From contig NZ_NSKH01000023.1 of the NCBI RefSeq assembly GCF_003144095.1, positions 1,059,745 to 1,100,355 on the forward strand: DNA of 40,611 nucleotides, read 5' to 3'. This document shows, piece after piece, positions 29,536 through 36,660 of the stretch; the stretch's first letter is position 1; each line of letters starts with the position of its first letter. The notes beneath the pieces were generated by a model. That model made no database searches. It was not told the origin of the DNA and saw nothing but the letters and a program-made list of their open reading frames with translations. This stretch comes from Streptomyces sp. ICBB 8177 (GTDB lineage Bacteria; Actinomycetota; Actinomycetes; Streptomycetales; Streptomycetaceae). The translations under genes and the position numbers were made by a program.

Positions 29536-30975
29536 CTACGGGGCGTCGGAGGGGCCCGCGGCGGCGTCTACCGTGCCGTCGTCCGGCGCGTTCGCGGCTG
29601 TCTCCGAGACGGTCGGCGTGCCCACGGCCGCGCCACCCGGCGCCTTCGCGGCCGCCCCGCCTTCCGGGGCCCGCGCCGCGCCGGAAGCGGCGCCGGACAC
29701 CGCGCCGGCGGCCGGGGCGCCGGAGGCCGTGGCGCCGCCGGTCGGTGAGGCCGTGCTCACCGGTGCGTGCGGGACCCCGAGGCCGTGGCTCGGGCCCTGA
29801 CACCCCTGCGCCGCCGCGATGCCCAGCGCGACCAGCAAGGTCACCGTGACGAAGACGATCACCCGCTGCCGCAGCAGCCTGCGGTCGGGCCTGCCGGGGC
29901 GGCGCCCGGCGGGGGTGCGGGGCGCGGGCGTACGCGCCGGGGCGCCGCGCTGGGCCGGAGGCCGCCCCGGGGCACGGCCCGCGGGCGTGCGCGCGGGGTG
30001 GCCGCGCGGGGGAGTGCGGACCGACGACGCCTCGTGCCCCGCCTCCGCCGGGCGGCGCTCGGTGCGCTGCCGCGCGTACTCCTCGGCGCGGGGGCCGGTC
30101 GGGCGCTCGGGATGCGGCCCCGCGGCCTTGCGCGGGGCACCGCTGTCCAGGCCGCGCGCCTCGCGGGCGGCGATCTCGGACAGGCGCTCCGCGAGCCGGG
30201 CCGCGCTCGGCCGGTCACCGGGCTCCTTGGCGAGGCACGCGTAGACCAGTGGCGCCAGCGCGTCGGGCACGCCGCGCAGGTCCGGCTCCTCGTGCACCAC
30301 CCGGTAGAGCATGACCTCGGAACTGCCCTGGCCGAACGGCGAGTCGGCCGCCGCCGCGTACGCCAGCGTGGCGCCGAAGGCGAAGACGTCGGTGGCCGGG
30401 GTGACCGCGGCGCCGCGCACCTGTTCCGGCGCGAGGAAGCCGGGCGAGCCGACGGCGGTGCCGACGTGCGTCAGCGTGCTGGCCCCGGTCGCCCAGGCGA
30501 TGCCGAAGTCGATGATGCGCGGGCCCTTGGGCGACAGCAGGATGTTGGACGGCTTCAGGTCGCGGTGGACCACGCCCGCGTCGTGCACCGCGACCAGGCC
30601 CTCGGCCAGCGCCGCGCCGATCCCCGCCACCTCGGCGGCCGGCAGCGGGCCCTCGGCGCCCACCTTGTCGTAGAGGGACGGGCCGGGCACGTACTGCGTG
30701 GCGAACCAGGGACGTTCGGTCTCCAGGTCCGCCGCGACCAGCCGCGCCGTGCAGCCGCCGCGGATGCGCCGGGCCGCGGACACCTCGCGGGCGAACCGCT
30801 GCCGGAACTCCTGATCCTCCGCCAGCTCCGGCCGGATCACCTTCAACGCCACGCGCTGGCCGCGTTTGTCGGAGCCGAGGTAGACCACGCCCATGCCCCC
30901 GGCGCCGAGCCGCCGGTGCAGCCGGAACGAGCCGACGACACGCGGATCCTCGCGCCGGAGCCGCATCATCGTCAT
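29536..30975 (-). CDS. Membrane Ser/Thr protein kinase (PknB-like, no PASTA)
   Basis: A 479-residue kinase. The N-terminal catalytic domain (about residues 15-265) has the glycine loop LGAGGMGVVY, the ATP lysine in VALKVI (Lys45), the catalytic loop HRDLKPSN (Asp139), DFG (156-158) and APEQ (182-185). A basic Pro/Arg-rich linker (about 275-370) leads to one transmembrane helix (about 371-389, VIVFVTVTLLVALGIAAA) and an extracytoplasmic Ala/Gly/Thr/Pro-rich tail of about 90 residues with no recognisable sensor domain. All catalytic residues are present, so it should be active. The ATG at 30975 follows GGAGG and GGGGAAG. It is monocistronic; ligand and targets are unknown. Confidence 0.93.
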   Translation of the reverse strand: MTMMRLRREDPRVVGSFRLHRRLGAGGMGVVYLGSDKRGQRVALKVIRPELAEDQEFRQRFAREVSAARRIRGGCTARLVAADLETERPWFATQYVPGPSLYDKVGAEGPLPAAEVAGIGAALAEGLVAVHDAGVVHRDLKPSNILLSPKGPRIIDFGIAWATGASTLTHVGTAVGSPGFLAPEQVRGAAVTPATDVFAFGATLAYAAAADSPFGQGSSEVMLYRVVHEEPDLRGVPDALAPLVYACLAKEPGDRPSAARLAERLSEIAAREARGLDSGAPRKAAGPHPERPTGPRAEEYARQRTERRPAEAGHEASSVRTPPRGHPARTPAGRAPGRPPAQRGAPARTPAPRTPAGRRPGRPDRRLLRQRVIVFVTVTLLVALGIAAAQGCQGPSHGLGVPHAPVSTASPTGGATASGAPAAGAVSGAASGAARAPEGGAAAKAPGGAAVGTPTVSETAANAPDDGTVDAAAGPSDAP

Positions 30976-31207
30976 CTTCTTCCCCTACCTCCGGTGGGGA
31001 GACCCGAATGTGCTGCCCGCCCGGTCCGTGTGACGAAGCACAGCTTACGGACTGACCGCCCCGGGTGCGGTCAGGCGCCGCCTGCGCCAACCGGCGGATT
31101 GTCAGTGGCCGGTGAGACGATCGACGCGTGGGAAGGTCCTCGGGCGCGGCCTCCGGCGGAGCCTGCCCACCTCACCAACCGGCTGTCTGTGAAGGGGGAT
31201 TGACGGC

Positions 31208-31462
31208 GTGAAAGGTGATCGCGTGGAGATAGTGGTGGACGCGGGCGACACGACCCGCACCTACGAGGTGGTGGCCACCCGTGCCGGGCGGCGGGTGGAG
31301 ACGGCGGTGCGCCGCGGCGTGGTGGAGGTGAGCGAAGTCACCAGAAGTGGATCAGTGGTACGGACCGCGCGTTTCATGGCGACGCGGGTGCTCGCCCTGG
31401 TCGAGCAGCCGGTGCCCAGGGCCGACGCCGAGACGCAGGAGGCAGTCGGCACGGCGGCGTAG
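31208..31462 (+). CDS. Small conserved hypothetical protein
   Basis: An 84-residue, beta-strand-rich protein with alternating hydrophobic pattern (RVEIVVDAGDTTRTYEVVAT, then RGVVEVSEVTRSGSVVRTA), which suggests a compact beta-sheet fold, and a C-terminal acidic/Ala-rich tail. GTG at 31208 follows GGGGGATTG; a second GTG at 31223 is possible. It has high GC3, consistent with a real gene. It is divergent from the kinase with about 230 nt between. No family with a known function was recognised. Confidence 0.7.
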   Translation: MKGDRVEIVVDAGDTTRTYEVVATRAGRRVETAVRRGVVEVSEVTRSGSVVRTARFMATRVLALVEQPVPRADAETQEAVGTAA

Positions 31463-31826
31463 CCGGCGCACGCGCAAGCGCTGTCCGGCTCTCCGCGCGG
31501 TGCCGTCCCACGTGCGGCGGCGGGGTGGCGGCCTTCGCCGGGCGGGGGCGCGCCACCGTGCGCGGAACGTCGCGCGCGGGACGACGGGCGGCCGTGCTCG
31601 ACGGGGACCCTGAGAGGGGTCGGGGGTCTCTCCACCCAGCGGAGTATCCCGTCCCGGCACGCCTCATCCTCGGGGAGGCCAGGGAAGGGGTACGACGGCA
31701 TGACGACCCGCACTTGCCGCGCGTCTAGTGTGGAGGGCAAGCGGCGGGCGGAGCACTCGTCCCCCGAGGTCAGACGCCCGCCGCCCCAAGTTGGAGACCA
31801 CGGCGGGACACACGGGGAGAGCGGTC
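31463..31826. other. 364-nt intergenic region
   Basis: The open frames here, including a minus-strand frame covering 31261-31740, have mixed codon use with rare codons and no RBS, so I call no gene. TAGTGT at 31726-31731 could be a -10 box for the next small gene. No clear terminator or RNA was seen. Confidence 0.3.
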
Positions 31827-32033
31827 ATGGCGGTGCACACGGCGGCACGGACGGTCAAGCGGGGACGCGGCCTGAGGGCGGCCGTGTTCACCGGCGGACG
31901 CCGGTCGGGGACCCGGCATCCACTGGTGGCCGTCGCCATGGCGGCGCCCGTGGGGGTGCTGCTCGCGGTGTGCGGAGGATGGCACGCGGTGGTCGTACAG
32001 GCGTCGTCCGTGGCCGGGTTGATGGGACGCTGA
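31827..32033 (+). CDS. Small putative membrane protein
   Basis: A 68-residue protein: a basic N-terminal half (VKRGRGLRAAVFTGGRRSGT) followed by one hydrophobic segment (HPLVAVAMAAPVGVLLAVCG) and a short tail. The ATG at 31827 has GGGAGAGCGG upstream. The longer in-frame start at 31728 would cover the likely promoter. It ends 170 nt before the tRNA-linked repeat array. A single-span membrane peptide is likely; whether it is truly expressed is uncertain. Confidence 0.5.
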   Translation: MAVHTAARTVKRGRGLRAAVFTGGRRSGTRHPLVAVAMAAPVGVLLAVCGGWHAVVVQASSVAGLMGR

Positions 32034-32203
32034 ACTCAAGCGTCACAGGTCCGGGAGAGCGGCCCGGACCGGGGACAAACCGGTAACAGACCCCGTGGGG
32101 ACGGGGGGCGCACGGACGGCACGGGGCCCGGACATCTGGAGGTGTCCGGGCCCCGAGACTTTCCGCCTCCGGCCGGCGGAGCCGCCCCCGAGGTCGGTCC
32201 CGC

Positions 32204-32610
32204 CCCTGGGGGTGCGGGTGGCGGAGCCTCCGCTTGGCGAGGCGGAGCCGAGCAGAAACGACAAGGGCGGGGTGGCTCGCGTTTTCCGCGAGCACACTCC
32301 GCCCTCGACTGCGAGCACACTCCGCCCTCGACTGCGAGCGGACTCCGTCCTCGACGTCGCGCGGCCCTGGGGGTGCGGGTGGCGGAGCCTCCGCTTGGCG
32401 AGGGGGAGCCGAGCAGAAACGACGAGGGTGGGGTGGCTCGCGTTTTCCGCGAGCACACTCCGCCCTCGATCGCGAGCGGACTCCGTCCTCGACGTCGCGC
32501 GGCCCTGGGGGTGCGGGTGGCGGAGCCCCCGCTTGGCGAGGCGGAGCCGAGCAGAAACGACGAGGGCGGGGTGGCTCGCGTTTTCCGCGAGCACACTCCG
32601 CCCTCGACCT
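32204..32610 (-). repeat. Tandem array of three tRNA-linked terminator-like repeats
   Basis: Three near-identical units start at 32204, 32365 and 32503 (161, 138 and about 107 bp). Each, read leftward from the tRNA genes, holds an arm CGAGGGCGGAGTG, an inner stem CTCGCG-GAAAA-CGCGAG, the closing arm CCACCCCGCCCTCG, then TCGTTTCTGCTCGGCTCCGC. Unit 1 also has an extra 23-bp duplication (about 32292-32337). The same family follows both tRNA-Val(CAC) genes at 38276 and 39006. Each unit can fold into a large hairpin followed by T-rich sequence, so they act plausibly as stacked terminators. Protein frames read through them are artefacts of the repeat. Confidence 0.85.
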
Positions 32611-32612
32611 TG

Positions 32613-32684
32613 TGGACGATACTGGGATTGAACCAGTGACCTCTTCCGTGTCAGGGAAGCGCTCTCCCGCTGAGCTAATCGTCC
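32613..32684 (-). tRNA. tRNA-Val(GAC), copy 3 of operon
   Basis: A 72-nt cloverleaf with acceptor GGACGAT/ATCGTCC, D-arm GCTCAGCGGGAGAGC, anticodon loop CTGACAC (GAC, reads GUC/GUU) and T-arm GGTTCAATCC. CCA is not encoded. It is the last tRNA before the repeat array. Confidence 0.97.
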
Positions 32685-32715
32685 GGGACGCACACCCCGC
32701 GAGGGGCGTGCCGCG

Positions 32716-32787
32716 TGCGCGATACTGGGATTGAACCAGTGACCTCTTCCGTGTCAGGGAAGCGCTCTCCCGCTGAGCTAATCGCGC
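32716..32787 (-). tRNA. tRNA-Val(GAC), copy 2 of operon
   Basis: The body is identical to the neighbouring copies, but the acceptor is GCGCGAT/ATCGCGC: both strands have changed at two pairs, keeping pairing. The anticodon is GAC. Confidence 0.97.
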
Positions 32788-32830
32788 GGGATGGTGCCGG
32801 GGGCACCGTTCGGGACCCTCACGGATCCAG

Positions 32831-32902
32831 TGGACGATACTGGGATTGAACCAGTGACCTCTTCCGTGTCAGGGAAGCGCTCTCCCGCTGAGCTAATCGT
32901 CC
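32831..32902 (-). tRNA. tRNA-Val(GAC), copy 1 of operon
   Basis: Identical over 72 nt to the copy at 32613-32684, with acceptor GGACGAT/ATCGTCC and anticodon GAC. It starts 1 nt after the end of tRNA-Cys in transcription order. Confidence 0.97.
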
Positions 32903-32903
32903 G

Positions 32904-32974
32904 AGGTGGAGACGGGATTTGAACCCGTGTAGACGGCTTTGCAGGCCGTTGCCTCGCCTCTCGGCCACTCCACC
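32904..32974 (-). tRNA. tRNA-Cys(GCA)
   Basis: A 71-nt cloverleaf: acceptor GGTGGAG/CTCCACC, anticodon loop CTGCAAA (GCA), T-arm GGTTCAAATCC. It is the second gene of the leftward operon Gly-Cys-Val-Val-Val. No CCA is encoded. Confidence 0.97.
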
Positions 32975-32999
32975 AACGGGGATCACAGGACCCCCATCG

Positions 33000-33072
33000 A
33001 GCGGACGACGGGATTCGAACCCGCGACCCTCACCTTGGCAAGGTGATGCTCTACCAACTGAGCCACGTCCGC
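33000..33072 (-). tRNA. tRNA-Gly(GCC)
   Basis: A 73-nt cloverleaf: acceptor GCGGACG/CGTCCGC, D-arm GCTCAGTTGGTAGAGC, anticodon loop TTGCCAA (GCC), T-arm GGTTCGAATCC. It is the first gene of the tRNA operon, about 40 nt after the predicted start site. Confidence 0.97.
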
Positions 33073-33117
33073 GTGTGCCGTGATCCGGGGCGCTCCCGCG
33101 TCCCGGCGACGTGTTGA

Positions 33118-33145
33118 ACTCTAGCGGAATTCCGCGTCAGCTCAA
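33118..33145 (-). promoter_or_regulatory. Promoter of the Gly-Cys-Val tRNA operon
   Basis: On the minus strand, TTGAGC (33145-33140) and TAGAGT (33123-33118) are 16 nt apart, a good housekeeping promoter. The spacer holds the perfect 12-bp palindrome GCGGAATTCCGC (33124-33135), an unusual position that could be a regulator site. Confidence 0.6.
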
Positions 33146-33313
33146 ATTCCGTTTCCGCAGCGTGCCGGGCGGTGTGAGGGGTCACCGCCAGGTGGTCCAC
33201 GGCGGTAGCGTCGGGAGCGGGACGTGGGCGCCGCGGCGGCCGCGTGCCGACGTCGTGGGACAGCTGGTCATGAACGCGACGACGAACCGACTCCGGTGGA
33301 GGGCCGACCCTTG

Positions 33314-34132
33314 ATGATCTGGGTGAACGGTGGACTGAGGGAAGAGGACGACGCGACCGTCTCCGTCCTCGACCACGGACTGACGGTGGGCGACGGCGTG
33401 TTCGAGACGGTGAAGTCCGTCGACGGTGAGCCGTTCGCCCTCGACCGACATCTGGCCCGGCTCGCCCGCTCCGCCCGCGGCCTCGGTCTGCCCGAGCCGG
33501 ACGCCGACGAGGTGCGGCGGGCGTGCCTGGCGGTGCTGGAGAGCAACCCGGTGCCCCTGGGGCGGCTGCGCATCACCTACACCGGAGGCATCTCGCCGCT
33601 CGGCTCCGAGCGCGGCGACCACGGCGCGACCCTCGTCGTCGCCGTCTCCGGGGCGCACCCCCGGCCGGAGACCACCGCGGTCGTCACCGTCCCGTGGGTG
33701 CGCAACGAACGCGGCGCGCTGAGCGGCCTGAAGACCACCTCGTACGGCGAGAACGTGCTCGCGCTCGCCCGGGCCCACGAGCACGGCGCGTCCGAGGCGC
33801 TGTTCGGCAACACCCGGGACCGGCTGTGCGAGGGGACCGGCTCCAACGTCTTCGTCGTGCTCGACGGTGAACTGCTCACCCCGCCCCTGGAGTCCGGCTG
33901 CCTGGCCGGGATCACCCGGCAGCTGGTGATCGACTGGGCCGGAGCGCGCGAGGCCGACCTGCCGCTGGAGGTGCTGGAGCGCGCGGAGGAGGTCTTCTTG
34001 ACCTCGACCCTGCGGGACGTGCAGGCCGTGCACCGGGTCGACGACCGCGAACTGACGGGCGCCCCGGGCCCGGTGACCGCCAAGGCCATGCGGGTCTTCG
34101 CCGAGCGGGCCGGGGCGGAGCCCAACCCGTGA
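33314..34132 (+). CDS. Class IV aminotransferase (aminodeoxychorismate lyase-like)
   Basis: A 272-residue fold-type IV PLP enzyme. It has the LDHGLTVGDGVFET segment at 19-32, the PLP lysine in SGLKTTSY (Lys140), and FGNTRDRLCEGTGSNVFVVLDGEL followed by TPPLESGCLAGITR, typical of the BCAT/DAAT/PabC family. PabC-type members make p-aminobenzoate for folate; branched-chain or D-amino-acid transaminases are closely related, so the specificity is uncertain. ATG at 33314 has GGTGGAGGGC upstream. The stop overlaps the GTG of the following double-GNAT gene. No pabAB gene is adjacent to support the lyase call. Confidence 0.88.
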   Translation: MIWVNGGLREEDDATVSVLDHGLTVGDGVFETVKSVDGEPFALDRHLARLARSARGLGLPEPDADEVRRACLAVLESNPVPLGRLRITYTGGISPLGSERGDHGATLVVAVSGAHPRPETTAVVTVPWVRNERGALSGLKTTSYGENVLALARAHEHGASEALFGNTRDRLCEGTGSNVFVVLDGELLTPPLESGCLAGITRQLVIDWAGAREADLPLEVLERAEEVFLTSTLRDVQAVHRVDDRELTGAPGPVTAKAMRVFAERAGAEPNP

Positions 34133-34959
34133 CCACCACCCTGCGCCCGGCCGGGCCGGAGTCGCGCGAGCCGGACGGGGCCAGATCCCGCGACTTCACC
34201 GTCTGCGTCAACAGCCGCCCGGTCGGCTCGATCCGGCTGGCCACCGACCGCCGTTACGGCCCCCGCACGGGCCGCGTCGTCCAACTGCGGATCGACGAGC
34301 GGGACCGGCGGCGCGGTCGCGGCACCGTCGCCGCGCTCGCCGCCGAGGAGGTGCTGCGCGGCTGGGGGTGCCGGCAGGTGGAGGCGAGCGTCCCGGCCGA
34401 GGCGCCCGCCGCGCTGCGGCTGATGTCCGCGCTCGGCTACACCGAACGCAACCGCGCGATGGTCAAGGCACTGGGCGAGGAGCCGTCGTTGCCGCCGGGC
34501 GTGACCGTCCGCGCCATGGGCGCCGACGACTACGCGGTCTGGCACGCCAGGACCCGCGACGAGTACGTCGACGACTGGGTCGCCAGGGGCCTGACCAGGC
34601 AGCGCGCGGTGGAGCTGGCCGACGCCGACTACGCCGCCACCCTCCCGGAGGGCCACCTCACCCCAGACACGGCCTTGCGGGTGCTGGGCGCGGACGGCGC
34701 GGACGTGGGCTGGCTGTGGGTGCGGCTGCGGGCGGACGAGGGCCGCCCGGCCTGGGTCTACCTGGTCGAGGTCGCCGAGCCGCACCGCGGCCGGGGCCAC
34801 GGCCGCACCCTGATGCTCACCGCCGAACGCGAGTGCCTCGCCGCGGGCGTGCGGTCCGTGGGGCTCAACGTCTACACGGCCAACTCGGCGGCGATGCGGC
34901 TCTACGAGTCGCTCGGCTACCGCCCCACGTCGCACGAGATGACCAAGTCCCTGCTGTGA
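34129..34959 (+). CDS. Tandem GNAT-domain acetyltransferase
   Basis: A 276-residue protein with two GNAT folds in tandem. Domain 1 (about 20-125) has a CoA loop RRRGRGTVAALAAEEVL and a closing LMSALGYTERN. Domain 2 (about 135-276) has HRGRGHGRTLMLTAE and LYESLGYRPTSHEMTK. Both CoA loops look intact. Double GNAT proteins include mycothiol synthase MshD; that identity is not supported here beyond architecture. The GTG at 34129 overlaps the aminotransferase stop (GTGA), so they form one operon. The substrate is unknown. Confidence 0.85.
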   Translation: MTTTLRPAGPESREPDGARSRDFTVCVNSRPVGSIRLATDRRYGPRTGRVVQLRIDERDRRRGRGTVAALAAEEVLRGWGCRQVEASVPAEAPAALRLMSALGYTERNRAMVKALGEEPSLPPGVTVRAMGADDYAVWHARTRDEYVDDWVARGLTRQRAVELADADYAATLPEGHLTPDTALRVLGADGADVGWLWVRLRADEGRPAWVYLVEVAEPHRGRGHGRTLMLTAERECLAAGVRSVGLNVYTANSAAMRLYESLGYRPTSHEMTKSLL

Positions 34960-35040
34960 CACGACGACTGTGACACGACGGCGGTGCTCCCCACCGCTCG
35001 GCGCGGCCGGGAGCGCCGCCGGACGGACAGGCCGCCGCCG

Positions 35041-35547
35041 CTAGCCGCGCAGCGCCTCGTCGACGAGCTGTTCGACGCGTTCGCGCAGCCCGTCCTGGCT
35101 CTTGCCGCCGTCGAGGCGGACCCCGCCAACGACATACGTGGGCGTGCCCGTGACGCCGATCGCCCGGCCCTCGGCCTGGTCGGCGTCGACGACGAGCAGG
35201 TGGCGGCCGTCGACCAGCGCGGTGTCGACCTCCTCCGCGTCCACCCCGAGCTCCCCGGCGATCTCCGTCAGCAGAGCCTCGCCCCGCTCGCCCAACTCCT
35301 CGGCCCGCGCCAGCACCGCCTCCAGGTACGGCCACCCCCTGCCCTGCGCGAACGCCTCCTCCACGGCCTGGGCGGCTGCGTAGGCGTGGGCGTGCTTGTC
35401 GAGGGGGAAGTGGCGCAACTGGATCTCCAGCGCGTCGCCGTAACGGGCGCGCAGCGCGCGCAGGTCGTCCAGCGCGGCGCGGCAGTCGGGGCACTGCGCC
35501 TCGCACCAGTACTCGACGACGACCGGGGACGGGGTGGGTCGGTTCAT
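35041..35547 (-). CDS. DsbA family (thioredoxin-fold) protein
   Basis: A 168-residue cytoplasmic-looking thioredoxin-fold protein with active-site CPDC (residues 19-22) after the strand VVVEYWCEAQ, a helical insertion (about 55-125) and the cis-proline loop GVTGTPTYVV. There is no signal peptide, so it is closer to the FrnE/2-hydroxychromene isomerase-like intracellular DsbA group than to a secreted oxidase. It probably acts as a disulfide oxidoreductase. ATG at 35547 is well placed but with a weak RBS. It is convergent with the double-GNAT gene. Substrates are unknown. Confidence 0.88.
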   Translation of the reverse strand: MNRPTPSPVVVEYWCEAQCPDCRAALDDLRALRARYGDALEIQLRHFPLDKHAHAYAAAQAVEEAFAQGRGWPYLEAVLARAEELGERGEALLTEIAGELGVDAEEVDTALVDGRHLLVVDADQAEGRAIGVTGTPTYVVGGVRLDGGKSQDGLRERVEQLVDEALRG

Positions 35548-35741
35548 GGCCTCAGTCTCTCAAGCCCCCGGCGCACCCCGTCACGTCGGACCGGCACCTG
35601 CGAAGGAGGCGTACCCGGAGATCTCCCTGAGGCGGTCGCGGGGGCGTGGCCCGGGCGGCTGGGGCGAGGCACGATGGATGGCAGGCACGTCCGTGGGATT
35701 GGAGACATCATGTCCGCAACCGGCACGAGGAGTGGTCGGCC

Positions 35742-36200
35742 GTGCTGACCGCGACCGTGTGTGTGGCCCTGTCCGGCGCGGGCCTCGCCGTGGCACTGCT
35801 CACGGCCTGGCGACGCCGTTTCCTGCGGGCCGTCCGCGTCGCCGCGGTGTCGTTGCTGCCGGTCGGGCTGTACCTGGCGGGGCTCATCACCATGTTCCGC
35901 AAGATCGGCGAGGCGGTCGGCGACTGGGCGGCCGGCCTGGTCCTCAAGCCGTCGGTCTGGCTGGGCTTCGCGGTGCTCGCCCTGGCCGTCCTGCTCTACC
36001 TGATCGCCCGTCTCGCCTCCGGGCGTTCGGGACGGCGCGCCGAACGCCGGGCGGCGGCCGGCGCGGGGACCGGGACCGCCGTCGAACCCGCGGCGCGGCC
36101 GGGACCTCGGCAGGTGGAGGCGAAGAGGGCGAAGGCGGGCAAGGGCGGATCGTCGGAGTTCGACGACATCGAGGAGATCCTGCGCAAGCACGGCATCTGA
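35742..36200 (+). CDS. Conserved membrane protein with cytoplasmic tail
   Basis: About 152 residues from GTG 35742, chosen for GAGGAG 10 nt upstream. Three hydrophobic segments are visible (TATVCVALSGAGLAVALLTA, VAAVSLLPVGLYLAGLITMF and VWLGFAVLALAVLLYLIARL). The C-terminal half is basic and Ala/Lys-rich and ends in a conserved-looking acidic helix EFDDIEEILRKHGI. In-frame upstream starts (from 35646) lack an RBS. A 12-codon ORF with its own GGAG (35710-35748) overlaps the start. A perfect hairpin follows at 36264. Similar membrane proteins occur near ssgB in Streptomyces, as I recall; no function is known. Confidence 0.78.
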   Translation: MLTATVCVALSGAGLAVALLTAWRRRFLRAVRVAAVSLLPVGLYLAGLITMFRKIGEAVGDWAAGLVLKPSVWLGFAVLALAVLLYLIARLASGRSGRRAERRAAAGAGTGTAVEPAARPGPRQVEAKRAKAGKGGSSEFDDIEEILRKHGI

Positions 36201-36263
36201 ACGGATCGCGCGGGCACGGCGCCTGAGCGGGTCCGCGTGAGCCCGGCATCGGAACACACGGTC

Positions 36264-36292
36264 TGCGGCGTCTCACACAATGAGACGCCGCA
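36264..36292 (+). terminator. Terminator after the membrane protein gene
   Basis: A perfect 12-bp stem TGCGGCGTCTCA/TGAGACGCCGCA with 5-nt loop CACAA lies 63 nt after the stop at 36200. It is strong but lacks a T-tract. Confidence 0.65.
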
Positions 36293-36344
36293 TCCGCATG
36301 CCAGAAAACCACCCCTGCGGGTACGCGTGTTGGTTGCGGGGGCG

Positions 36345-36385
36345 GGGGGTCGGCGCGCGATGATCGCGGCGATCGTCAGACCCCC
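36345..36385. other. Composite hairpin of unknown role
   Basis: An outer stem GGGGGTC/GACCCCC encloses GATGATCG and CGATCGTC, which pair (one G-T) over a 3-nt loop, with an asymmetric 7-nt bulge on one side. It sits between the terminator at 36264 and the microprotein at 36488. It could be a leader structure, terminator or small RNA. Confidence 0.45.
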
Positions 36386-36487
36386 AACTCCCGCCTGAGG
36401 CAACCGACTTGGGACACACGGCCGCGTACTGTTGTGCGAGTCAGTCCCCTGTCGAGTGACCCATGACCTGTTGAGGCCACGCACCAC

Positions 36488-36607
36488 ATGAACGACGAGC
36501 CCCGCGGGTGCCTGTTCGCGCTCTCCCAGCCGCCCCTGATGTTCTTCCTCGGGTTCATCGGCACGCTGCTGTTCTTCGGGGCGTGCCTCGACCTCTTCGG
36601 GTTCTGA
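36488..36607 (+). CDS. 39-residue putative membrane microprotein
   Basis: The ORF from ATG 36488 to TGA 36607 encodes a short polar start (MNDEPRGCLFALSQPP) and one long hydrophobic helix (LMFFLGFIGTLLFFGACL) ending DLFGF. Codons are strongly GC3-biased (CTG, TTC, GGC), as in real genes of this genome. TGTTGAGGCC lies upstream, and TACTGT at 36427-36432 may be a -10 box. It is a single-span membrane peptide of unknown function, convergent with the CGNR gene, which ends 54 nt away. Coding status is likely but unproven. Confidence 0.6.
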   Translation: MNDEPRGCLFALSQPPLMFFLGFIGTLLFFGACLDLFGF

Positions 36608-36660
36608 CCCGCACCCTCCCGCCTTTCCCGTTCCCCCGGCTGTGCGGCCCGGGGCGTGTT

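Noticed and set aside
31261-31740. Minus-strand ORF of 159 codons overlapping the 84-residue gene
   Set aside because: Mixed codon use with rare AGA/ATA codons, low-complexity Pro/Arg product, and no RBS.
32204-32610. CRISPR array
   Set aside because: The repeats are over 100 bp, nearly continuous, without unique spacers of constant length and without cas genes.
32036-32734. Several plus- and minus-strand ORFs of 130-220 codons with repeated segments such as VAEPPLGEAEPSRND
   Set aside because: They are translations of the tRNA-linked DNA repeats and run into tRNA genes; no RBS or real codon bias.
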